Assembly (NCBI RefSeq): GCF_036850765.1
Contig: NC_089490.1
Location: 240,994,442-241,058,441, forward strand
Origin: Saccopteryx bilineata
Taxonomy: Eukaryota; Chordata; Mammalia; Chiroptera; Emballonuridae
Direction of reading: 5' to 3'
Length of the DNA: 64,000 nucleotides
A model generated the notes under the pieces. The model was given only the letters and a program-made list of their open reading frames with translations, did no database searches and had not been told where the DNA came from. Shown piece by piece: positions 25,601 through 37,600 of the stretch (position 1 is the first letter of the stretch; each line of letters opens with the position of its first letter). The translations under genes and the position numbers were made by a program.

Positions 25601-28600
25601 AGTCAGGTGGAGAACTGGGCTTCTGTGCAGCAGCTGCTCAGGTGTGGCCGCGGGGTCCCCGTGGCTCCTGGTTGTGTGGAGACCGGAGGCCCGGGCACTA
25701 GTCTCTGTGCTGAGGGGTGGGGGTGCTGGAACAGCCTTTGCTTTTGAGCTAAGCCGAGCCGAGTCCCAGCCAGGACAGCACAGGAACAGCTGTGGCAGGT
25801 GAAGCCTTTGCCGGAAGCTTCAGCGTCGGAGATGCTGTTTCTCTTCAGTCCTTGTCCCTCCCCATCGGTCCTTCAGGAAGCTGGTTTGGCTGCACGCGTG
25901 TATCAGGTGGTGGTGTGGCTGCAGGCGGGGAAAACTAGACCTCTGGCCAGAGCAGCCGGCATGGACCTTCTCTAGTGCTCGTTATGCTCCTGGTGAACAG
26001 AGAGTGAGCCCAGGCTGCAGGGTCTCACTCGAGAGTCCAGGGTGATGGGGACAGGGGGCTTGTGTTCTCTTTCACTGAGTGGGGGATGAATAAGTGGAGC
26101 AGGACTGTGTGGGCACTCGAGGCGGAACAGGGGAGCTGGCTGTGAGTGACAGGGCAGTGGCCCCTGGAGCCGGCCTGTGAATGGGGAATGGTGGATGAAG
26201 GCACGGGCCCACTGAGGTCTGGGCAGCGCTGTTCACTCCCTGCATGGCAGGGTGTCCCGTGGGGTAGGTGCTTCCTGTACATGTGAGATGAGATGCATCC
26301 TGACTGATTCTGGATGCATGGAGGATGACTGTCCAGACAAAATTCAAAATCATGCTGAGTAGGTGAGGACTGAGCGCTGGTGACGATTGTCCCACCCAAG
26401 AGGTGACCAGTGGCAAGCTCCCTCCCAGCAGGTCCCCGTGCTGGCTTCAGGGCTGGAGGACTGCGGCCAGCAGAACAACTGAGATGCTTCCATGCACCAC
26501 TGGCCCTGATGAGGCTTCTTTCCGAAGGGCTGTCACTGTCCCCTCTGCTGAGCACAGTCCTGTCACACTGAGCCCTGCTCTCCAGGCACTGGCTAGAACG
26601 GATGACCTCCTTCAGTGCTTCTGTAGTTCTGATCTGGGGATGTGGGACTGGTTAAGGCCACAGGGGGAGCTGTTTACTGGGCTTCTTTCCCCTGCAGAGT
26701 CAACACCTGGTGGGCGATTGTCACCGAGTGTCATGTGTGGTGCCCCATGTCCAGCAGGTGGCAGCAGAGGGACATCCTGGGCTTCTGTTGAAGAGTGTGG
26801 GTGTCCAGGTGCGGGTTCCCTGCAGAGTGCAGTTGCCAGCAGTATGGGCCCTCTGTGGGCTTGCTCGCCCCCCCTGAATGCTGGGACTGTGAGGGAAATG
26901 CACCGTCAGCCCAGCAGAGGCTCTCAGGCTTGGCTGTGTTTGAGACTAGGGGCTGTGCACCTGGCTGCTGCCCTCGAGGTGAAGGCCAGCAGGCACCCAT
27001 GTGAGCACACATCCAGGGGCAGCGTGGACAGGCAGGTCCACTGGGCATTCAGAGAAGGTGAGCGGCACTAGGCGGAAGGGGCTTCATGAAGCTGGGGCTG
27101 GCATAGTCCCTGTTACTCAGACACATGAAAATTTAGACAGGGTGAGAGGGTTGATGTGTTTGAAGCATTTGCCATGCCAGTGCCTCCCGAGGTGCTTCTC
27201 GCCCTCATGTGCGTGAGGAAACAGAGCTCAGTGCTGGGCCTGGGGGACAGGACTCGGGAAATGGGTGCTTTCTTGGGGGACCCACATTGTTGGGGATGCA
27301 GAGCACACCTGTGTCCTCTGTGATGTCTGGATGTGACACGTGGTCCTGGCCAACTCACTTGTTCTGGGTGTTGTGAGGATGTGGCATCTCCGAAGCTCAT
27401 CTTCTGGAGAACTCGAGCTGGCAGTGCACGTCTGAGTGTTTAGGAATTGGGCCTGGCCAACAGCTTTTAGCTGGATGACATGCTGTTTCTGGTTCTTCTT
27501 CCAGTTCTTTCCCTTAGTCAGAGTGCTGCTTCTGAGGACCCCTCGTGCTCTGAGCTGTGGAGCATAGAGGTGCCCCATCTCTGCTGATTGAGGGGGGCTT
27601 TCAGCTCGTCAACACAAGAAAGACGCAGGAACAGCTCCAGGGCCCTGTGGGGGCTGCCTTCCTGGACATGCAGCCCCACATGGGAAGTTGCGCTGCCCAC
27701 TCATCTGCATTTGCCAGAATGCTTCCGTGTAGAGATGATGCCCATGACTGCGCTCGCCTATCCGATGAACCCACCTCCTGGGCTGCTCTGCCTTCCAGGG
27801 TTACCTCCTTTCCCTCTTCCTGTCGCCCTTCTCCCATGAACCCCTCACCTGCGGTCTCTGTGCTCCTGCCTGGTGAATGCGGTCAGGGCCAATTGGAGAC
27901 GAGCTGTAGGAGCGCAGGTTCTGGATTCCACCCGTGACCTGGCTCACACAGTCCAGAGCATCTGGTGGAGGGGCCCGGTGCTGAGCGTCACTGGCATGGT
28001 ATCAGACAAGGACCAACCCCTCGCTTGTCACCATCTGGTTTAGTGGCTCCCCTAGTTCAGCAGCCACAGCAACAGTTAGTAACTTGAGTGAATGAAAAAA
28101 ATCAGTGTGTGCCTGACCTGTGGTGGCGCAGTGGATAAAGCGTCGACCTGGAAATGCTGAGGTCACCGGTTCGAAACCCTGGGCTTGCCTGGTCAAGGCA
28201 CATATGGGAGTTGATGCTTCCAGCTCCTCCCCCTTTCTCTCTCTCTGTCTCTCCTCTCTTTCTCTCTCTCTCTCTGTTTCTCCCTCTCCTTTCTAAAAAA
28301 AAAATTTTTTTAAATGAATAAATAAATAAATAATAAAAAATAAAAAAAAAGAAAAAATCAGTGTGTTCCTTCAAAGTTTTAAAGCTTGTTCTGTAATTAA
28401 AAAAAAATTATTCTTAGACTGGGGCTGGGGGACCACACAGGCATAGAGAATGGGGTGACATTGGTTGTGGGGACAGTTATGGGCCTGCACTTTGGTCCCA
28501 GTTCAGAGACCTGTCTGCTAAAAAGGGCACATCTACTGTGTAAATTATATCTTGGGAAAAGCCGACTTAAGTTTTAGCTGCAAAGCCTGAGTTAAAAGTT

Positions 28601-31600
28601 GTCCAAGGGGGCCATTGAGTGCCCTTTATGTGGGTGCCAGGCTCCCCTGACACCAGCCGTGGATCAGAGTCCAGTCCTTTCTGCACATGTTACACTGGAT
28701 GACGTTAGTGTTTTTGTTTTTGTGAATCTAGGGAAGATGGAGTGGTCTCTCCTTGTTTTAGTTTGCATTTTGTGATTATTAGTGGAACTAACCCTTGTTT
28801 CTAGGCTTTGGGTTTCCTACTTTGCATGTTTCCTGATTACATGCTTTGCTGATTTTGTTGGATTTTTGGCCCTTTTTTTTCTCTTTTCTTTTCTTTTTTT
28901 TTTTTGGTATTTTTCTGAAGCTGGAAACGGGGAGAGACAGTCAGACAGACTCCCGCATGCGCCCGACTGGGATCCACCTGGCACGCCCACCAGGGGCGGA
29001 CGCTCTGCCCACCAGGGGGCGATGCTCTGCCCCTCCGGGGGGTCGCTCTGTTGCGACCAGAGCCACTCTAGCACCTGGGGCAGAGGCCAAGGAGCCATCC
29101 CCAGCGCCCGGGCCATCTTTGCTCCAATGGAGCCTTGGCTGCGGGAGGAGAAGAGAGAGACAGAGAGGAAGGAGGGGGGGTGGAGAAGCAAATGGCGCCT
29201 CTCCTATGTGCCCTGGTCAGAAATCGAACCCAGGTCCCCCGCACGCCAGGCCGATGCTCCACCGCTGAGCCAACCTGCCAGGGCCGGATTTTTGGCCCTT
29301 TTTAAGTTGCAGTGAGTTCTTCATATAACCAAGATACTAATATTCCACAAGTGACGTGTCTTGTGGGTGTTACTCTGGCTCCTTATGTCTGTCTGTTCCA
29401 TACAGCTGTCCCATCCTTCATTTCAACCATTACCGCTGTTGTGTGGGGTGTGGGTCATTGCAGGAATAGTCTGTTGACTTACTTGGGTTATTTTGTTTAA
29501 AACCACAGTGCTGGTGCTGAGTTTGACCTGGCCTGTTGTTGGTCAGTGATAAAGGCTGGAGGCAGCTGGCTAGTCCAGTCGGTCTGGCCCACAGGTAGGA
29601 ACCGGAGGAGCTCCTGTGGGCCTTTCTGTTGCAGGAATCTGCCATTCTTGGCTCCGTAGCACCTGTGCTGACCCACGGCCTAAACACATAGTGACCTACA
29701 TAATAAAAAGTGTCACTGGTGACAGTGGCTTTGGCACTTGAGGCTGGAGTGTTTTTCAGGAAACAAATGTGCAGAAGTACAAGAATCTGGAATGTTCCCT
29801 GGACTCACATCTAGAGAGGAGGAGGCGCCCTGAACTGTGCGAGTCCAGAGCAGGATCAGCAGACCACTCCTCTGAGGTCCGACAGCCTTCCTGGCTCTGT
29901 GGCCGTGAGGGCTCCACTGCTGCTGTGGCAGCAGCGGCCTCCCTGCTGGTGTCCGTGTCAAGTCTGAGCTGCTGTCAGCTTGCAGACCCTAAAAGACTTA
30001 TTCTCCTGTCCTTCAGAAAACATTTGCGAATCTTTGCATATGTAGCACTGTTGACACCTTGGGCCAGGTAGGTCTTTGTGGGTGCTTCCTGGGGGCAAGA
30101 GTGTCCCCCACTGAGAAATATTTGGTCTAGAGGATTCAGGAAATGCCAGGTTAGCGTAGGGAAATCTCTTGTCTTGAAAATCATTGTTTATGGAGGCGGC
30201 TTTGGTTCCTTGTTAAACTTCAGCTGTGAGCTCCCTGTTGAACTAGAGGCCCTAGGACGCCTGACATTGAATGCACTTATCCTGAACCACACAGGTGGCT
30301 CCGATCCTGATATGTGACACACATCAGCCCGACCTCTTCTGCTATGTCGTCAGCTTATCAAGCTGAGCAGGGCTTGCTGTCGCCCCATCTTGACCAGCGC
30401 AGGCAAATTCTGGACGTGGTCCCTGCATGTATCTGTGCTGTTTCTTCCTAATCGTTCCTTCACCACTGTTGACATGTGTCAGTCAGCCAGTGAGGCCAGA
30501 TTCACACACAGGGCAGCCACGAGGGTCAGCAAAGGCAGACAGAGCGTGTCTAGGAGAAGGCTGCGTCTCACTCATCCTCCCCCATGCGTAGGCAGACCTC
30601 TCTTCCACCCTGGAAGGAGGGGTATTGATCAGGCAATGATGAAATATGCATCATGTGCAGTGGTATTTTGAGAACTGTTGCCTGCACTGGCTCTGCTGAG
30701 CCCGAGATTCTGCCTTCCTGCACAGAGCTGTTCCTTCCCACCACTCCTCTTCTCCTCCTCCTGCTCCTCCCCCTCCTCCCCTCTTCCCCCTTCCCCACTT
30801 TGCTCCTCGTCGTCCTGCTCCTACTTCTGCTTCTCCTCCTCCTCCTCCCCTTCTGCTCCTCCCCTTCCCCTGCTTCTCCCCCTCCCCTGCCCCTGCCCTT
30901 GCCCTTGCCCTGTTCTGAGGCACTCTTAGCCTGGCCGCTGGCGTGCAGCAGCAGTGAGCTCTCCCGTTGCCAGGAGCCGGTGCTGAGGCTGCACCTTTCA
31001 CTGCAGCCCTGCCCATCCTTGACCTTCACTCCATTATGCAAGCCTGCACAAGGAGGTATGGTCTGCGTCCTGGGAACAGTCATTGTCAGTTGTTGGAGGG
31101 ACAGAGGGCAGGGATGACAGGTGAGGTGGTGGGGCTGTTGTGACCACAGCTCCTATGTACTGCACCTGTGAGTGTCGTGGGTGGGAGCCCAGCACAGCCT
31201 GCCACAGCCCAAGGAAATGCAGCCCTGCCACCATAACATCTTTGAGAAGCAGAGGAGGGACAGGGGAGCCTCTCTGAGGAGGAGACTTCATTGGTTGCTG
31301 TTCACTGTTGCTGCGGCCGGCCAGCCGTGTGGTTTATGAGATGAGCTGGGTATGGTGTTCAAGTCCCATGAGTGGGTTCTGTTCTTCCAGACTGTGCCAT
31401 CCAGTGTGGGATCCAATAGCCATGTGTAACTATTTAGATTTAAACCAATGAAAAAAATAAAATTTTAACTCATGCTTCTCCATCTCAGGGGCTGCATTAG
31501 TGCACACGCGGCAGTGCCTGTTCGTTAGAATGTAGGCGTAACAGTGTCTCTGCCACCACACAGAGTTCTGTTCTACTGGACTTCGTCCACTCAGGCATGA

Positions 31601-34600
31601 CCAGCGAGGTGTGATGGGCCTGCCGGTCAGTGGGAAGACTTAGAGCCTATTTGTCCAGAGCTGCATAATGTGGGTTCACTGTGGTTTAAAACTAGACGAG
31701 ACCTTAAGACCGTAGACTTATTTGTAAGTATAGAAACGAAGGTCCCGAGAGATTGACAACTCTCGGAGGTCATACAGGGAGCTTTTGCAGAGCTGGGATG
31801 AGCTGCCAGGAGGTGTCCCTGCCTCACCTCAGGGCGGCTCCCTTCCTGGGGGGGGGGGGGGGAGACCGGCAAGGAGCCTTCACTAGAGCCTGTGTGATGG
31901 GCCCACAGCCACAGAGGAGGTTCCATCCTTGAGTCACCATCATGCAGTCTGTCCTTGGCAGCCTGCCATGGCGGTGGCACCTCTGGGAATATATCAGGGA
32001 TGCGGCCTGGGAGAGGTCGGATGTCAGACACCTGTACCATAGGTTGTGGTGTTGCTGGATTTGGGGAGTCATCTTGAGCCATGGCACCAGCTGGGAGAGC
32101 CTTTAGGTCTCTGACCAAGCAATGTGGTGACCTTGACTGTGTATTTGTTCCATTTGGCCCTGATCATCTCATCTGTGCAATGGGATTCATTTTATCATCT
32201 CTGCTTGGAGTCTCGGAATTAGAGGAGGGACGTCTTGAAGTCATAAGGTCTCAGCCATCGGTCTTGGCACTGACTCCTGAGTCCCCTCCCCAGCACTTGC
32301 AGAAGTTCAGATGGAGTCCCTGAAATACCCTTGCCTGGGTGTGGCAGGCAATGTATAAACCGCTGGACCCCTGTGGTCATGAGCACACATCCTGTGTGCT
32401 GTATGTAGGTCACTGCCCCACCTGGTCGTGGCCATCTGATGGGACAATACAAGCCCCCTCCCCAGGGCAGGTGTGAGATGTGGGGCTCCTCCAGGCTATT
32501 TCAGAACCTGTTTCCTATTAGTGGAGTCTAGATGAGAATTTTATTCTCATCACTTGAGGAAGTTGTGGTTATCTCTTCCTACTTTTACTGAGCCCTTTGA
32601 ACCTCCATGGGGAATGTTTTCAGGGGAATTAAGACCTCTTCCTATTGAATTAATTATTCACTTCCAGTAAAAATAATGGTGGTGGGAGGATGTTACAACA
32701 CTCCAGCACGTCTTTCTCCTTCACACTAACTGCCGCACAGCTGTCCCTGTGGTGACGGAGGCCATGTTCCCTCAGTGGAGGCCACAGCCGAGCTCAGAGA
32801 ACTCGCTGGTGCCAGGCAAGTCAGTGCTTCAGAAAAGGGGGGGGGGGCCGAGGTGAGACTTCCAGCAGAAAACCCACTCTAGTTAAATGCACAAATGAGC
32901 ACTCAGGACTGAAGAGGAGGGTGGCTGAAATTAGGAAACTCAGCTATACACCTGTGCAGGGGAGGAGCTGTGAACTTGCTGGCGGACAATGGAAAATGCC
33001 CAGAATGAAAGCTGGAGATCCAGGTGGGAAGTGAGAGAAAGGTAGGAATAGTGGATGGTGCTCAGTGCCGTTTAGCCTGGGGCCCAGCCTGTCACCCCCG
33101 TCGTTGTCACTCACACCTGGGTTTCAGCAGAATTTTTATTCTTTTTTGACAGAGACGGAGAAAGGGACAGATAGGGACAGACAGGAAGGGAGAGAGATGA
33201 GAAGCATCAGTTCTTTGTTGTAGCACCTTAGTTCATTGATTGCTTTCTCATATGTGCCTTGATGGGGGTGGGGGGGGCTGAAGCAGAGCAAGTGACCCCT
33301 TGCTCAAGCCAGCAACCTTGGGCTCAAGCTGGTGAGCCTTGCTCAAACCATATGAGCTCGCACTCAAGCCGGTGACCTCCGGGTCTCGAACCTGGTTCCT
33401 CTGCATCCCAGACTGATGCTCTATACACTGTGCCACCACCTGGTCAGGCGGCAGATGGTTTTTTGAACAAAGTGAGCCGTCACATCACATCTTTGCTGTC
33501 AATTATAAAATTTGAAATTTCAAGAAGAAACTACAGTTTTAGGAAACTTGCATCTGCCACTGTGGTGATGTCACGAACTGCTCCCAGTGTGCAGGTGGTT
33601 GTGAGGTGTGGTCTTCTCTTTCTCTTTATTTTTATTGCTATTGGGATGTAATTGGCCCATAGCATTGTTAGTTTTGGGTGTGCAGCATAACGGCTTGATG
33701 AATATATTGTGAAATAATCACCTCTTATCACACGTTAGACTTTTTCTTCTTATGAGAACTTTTAAGATCTCCTTGTTCTCTTAACACCTTGCAAATACTC
33801 AGTGCAGTATCGTTAACTCTGGTCACCACCCTGTGCGTCTGTCCCAGGACTGAGTTTATAGCTGGAAGTCTCCCTTCTGACCGACACTGCACCCATGTAT
33901 TCTCTCCCCCCCACCCCGCTCCGCCTCTCGCAACCACCAGCCTTGTCTCTGTGTTGTGAGTTTGGGATTTTTTTTTAAGATTCCCTTTGTAAGTAAGATT
34001 ATACTAGTCTTTCTCTGTCTGACTCATGTCACTTAGCAGATGCCCTCATGGTTCATTCATGTTGTCACAATAGCAGGGGTTCTTCTTTTTATGTCTGAGT
34101 AACATTTCATTGTGTATGTTACTACTTTTTTTATGGGATATACTTATTTTTGTTTATAAGATTTTATTTTATTGATTTTACGGTGACCTGGGAGTGGGAA
34201 GTATCAACTCATCATTGATTCACTTTAGTTGTTCGTTGCTTGCTTGTTGCTTGTCGTGTGTGCCTTGACTGAGCAAGTCCTTCCAGGGTTTCAAACCGGC
34301 GACCTCAGCGTTCCAGGTTGGTGCTGTATCCACTGTGCTACCACAGGCAAAGCATCACATTTTCTTTGTCCACTCATCCATCGTGGGCACTTAGGTTGTT
34401 CCCATGTCTTGGCTGTTGTAAGTCAGGCTGCTGGGAACATGGGAATGCAGATATCTCTTTGAGTTTGTGTTTCATTTCCTTCGGATAAATACCTAGAAGT
34501 AGAATTGCTGGATCAGCTATCATAGTTTTATTTTTAATGTTTTGAGGAATCTTCATAGTGTTCTCCAGTGGCTGCACCCGCAATGCACGAGGGTCTCTTG

Positions 34601-37600
34601 TCTCCACATTCTCACTAGCACCTGGTGTTTCTTGGGTTTGGTAACAGCCATTCTGACAGGTGTGAGGTAATAACCTCATTGTGGTTCTGAGTTGTATTTC
34701 CCTGATGATGAGTGATGCTTAGCATCTTTTCATGTACCTGTTGGCCACCTGTGTGCCTGTCTTCTTTGGGAAAATGTCTTGAGGTCCTCGGCCTTTTTTT
34801 TTTTTACAGAGACAGAATCAGAGAGAGGGATAGACAGGGACAGACAGGAACGGAGAGAGATTGAGAAGCATCAATCATTTTTTTGTTGTGACACCTTAGT
34901 TATTCATTGATTGCTTTCTCATATGTGCCTTGACCACGGGCCTTCAACAGACCGAGTAACCCCTTGCTCGAGCCAGCGACCTTGGGTCCAAGCTGGTGAG
35001 CTTTTGCTCAAACCAGATTAGCACGCGCTCAAGCTGGGGACCTCAGGATCTCGAACCTGGGTCTTCCGCATCCCAGTCCGATGTTCTATCCACTGCGCCA
35101 CCGCCTGGTCAGGCATCTGCCCATTTTTAATCAGTTTACCGAAGCAGAAAATATAAATAGGCCTAAGTGTATTAAAGAAACTTAACCCCTCATTTCAAAC
35201 TTTTCCATAAAGAACATTGTAAATCTACATGGTTACATTGGTGAGCTCTTCCAATTATTTCAGTAGAAAATGACCCATTCTTGCACAAGTTCTTATAGAA
35301 AATAGATAAGGAGAAAACTATTAACTTGTGTGACCTTAGTTTCCAGACCTGGCCAGTCATAAGAAGTCACTAGAGGCCAGTGTCTCACATGAACATGTAG
35401 AGAAGCCCCAACTGAAGACACTGCTCTGTGTACAGAGATGGCCCAGCCAAGCTCACCGAGGAACTGGCACTGTCCTGTCTCTCACCTTCCTGTCTTCTCC
35501 ACAGGCCTTGCTCTGCCAAGGTTGGGAGGGCACATGAGGGTGCGGGCACCTTGTCCTCCTCGGGGCGTCCTCTTCAGGGCCTCACTTGTCTCCTCCTCAG
35601 GTCATATCTGACTCCCGTCCGAGACGAGGAGGCCGAGTCTCTACGAAAAGCACGCTCCAGGCAAGCGCGGCAGACCCGGCGGTCAACGCAGGTGAGTGTG
35701 GCCTCCTGTCGTGTCCTTGGACACCTCCAGACCCCATGCTGGTGACCTGTGAGCAAGGTGCCATGTGGACCCCGTGCAGGGCTGTCACCTGGCGACAAGG
35801 AGTGGGGTTCTGATACTGCCAGCGCAGCGAGGGGTGGGCCTGGTAATGCACCTGGGCACCTGCTGACAGCTGGGAGGTCCCTGTAGGGCTTGAGAATGTT
35901 CTGCCATTAGAGTGTGATAGCAGCTGCGTGGCTGGGCCGGTGCACCCAGACCCTGGCCTGCACACTCACAGGGGCTCACGCTGTATGTATCACGTTCAGT
36001 CATAAATGAGGGGAACCCGGGAGGAAGGGTGCTTCTGATCCAATCACTGGCAGGGCTGACAGGAAAGGCACAGGGACGGACTGCCTGGGAGCCCGGGCCC
36101 AACTGAAGACAGGCAGCTGTGGGAGTGAGTGTTCAGTATGATGAGGAGCGTGCGAGCTCAGGTCAGAGGGGCAAGGACGGAGCAAATGAGCGGTCGTCTG
36201 CACACCCAGACCCTAGTGTAATGCCTGCGTCACCTGAGCTGACTTCGTTCGGAGTTCGTTGTGTTAGGTCTGTGGTCTCCCCTGACTGTGCCCTCTCCCC
36301 AGGGAGTCACCCTGACAGACCTGCAGGAGGCAGAGAGGACCTTCAGCCGGTCACAGGCAGAGCGGCAAGCGCAGGACCAGCCTGGCCTGAAGCCAGTGGG
36401 CACCGAAGGGCTGGAGGGCCGAGCCGAGAGCCATGAGCCCTCCACAGTGCCTGCAAAGGACCCTGGGGAGGACCGCCAGCCCTGGGGCCAGGGGCCAGAT
36501 GAGGAGGTGAGCGGGTCTGCCGTAGGTGCTATGTTGGAGCGGGGTGGAATGGGGGCAAGGGCAATCTCCCTGGGCATGGGTGTGCTGGGCTGCTTCTCGG
36601 TAGGCAGATCCCAGGGAACACTGCCCATGTCTGTCCTTGTTGCCAAGCCTTGTGTGGCCCAGGGGTGCAGTGGGATCAGTCAGAGGTCACTCTTTCCTCT
36701 GGGAAAACGGATTGATTTCCAGTTTTAGTGAAATTTAACTGATGTGTACCACTGTGTTAGTAATAGGGGTGCAGCATGATCATTTGATGTGTATATGTAT
36801 TGCACAATAATCACAGTAAGTGTAGTTAACTTAATGAAATCTATTCTTTAAAGAATAAATGTCTTCTGAGAAGAGGTGATAGTGTAAAATGCAAATAGAA
36901 ATGTAAGCATTTACCAAGTACTTCCTTTATATCAGGCATTATTTTAACTATCGCACATGGGTTAATTTGTTTAATCCTTAACCCTTAAGGTCAATGTTAT
37001 TGCTCCAACTTTGAATGTGAGGAACTTGAGGCGCAGAGAGGATACCTGCCCAGTACTGTGCACAGGGACATGGCTAAGGAGGGTCTGGATGTGGGCAGAC
37101 AGGCTCCACAGCGCTGCCCTCACCCTCAGTATGTTCTCTAAATTCTGCAAAGCCCTCAACCCCATGCGTAGGGGTCACTGCTGGGGTGAGCATCTGACTT
37201 GGTCTCCTCCAGCAGACATAGTGGTCAGGGTTGTGGGTGTAGCCTGGTCTCCCTGAGACGGTCCGGGACACTATTATCACTAGTGATCAGTACCACTCCC
37301 TTTCCCTCTCAGAAGTGTCCCAGCCAGTCATGGCTCCTGGCGTCACCACAGTGACAGAAAGAGGAAGCCCCCCTGCCTGGAGCTACCTGAGGGTCTGTCC
37401 CTTAGCAGCTGCGCTGAGGTCCGTCCTTCTGGGCTCTGTTCCCAGCACCCCCATGCTTGTTGCGTTTAACCTGACAAACCCCTGGGAGGTGGTGCCCCTC
37501 CCTCCCACATAAGCTCCCTGAGGCTCAGAAGTAACGTGCTCATGCCGCACAGCCAGAAGATACTGAAGCCAGAGTTTGAACCAAGTTCTGTCCGACTCCA

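Larger units (their letters stand above)
21286..35600 (+). other. Intron between W12 and W13 (14.3 kb), repeat-rich
   Basis: Repeats are listed separately. The stretches 21735-22930, 24055-28110, 29305-30730 and 35120-35590 have no recognisable gene or repeat. The long open frames at 26.0-27.1 kb lack domain features and overlap each other on both strands. Confidence 0.5.

Noticed and set aside
26403..27071. 222-codon + strand open frame with an overlapping antisense frame
   Set aside because: GC-rich intron sequence with few stops by chance. No recognisable motif and no splice or promoter support.
30568..31117. Arg/Gly-rich and poly-Leu open frames on both strands
   Set aside because: Pure composition effects of the polypyrimidine tract.
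33600..34792. Possible coding remnant in the L1 fragment
   Set aside because: It corresponds to the L1 3' region in reverse with many stops and a SINE insertion; no ORF survives.
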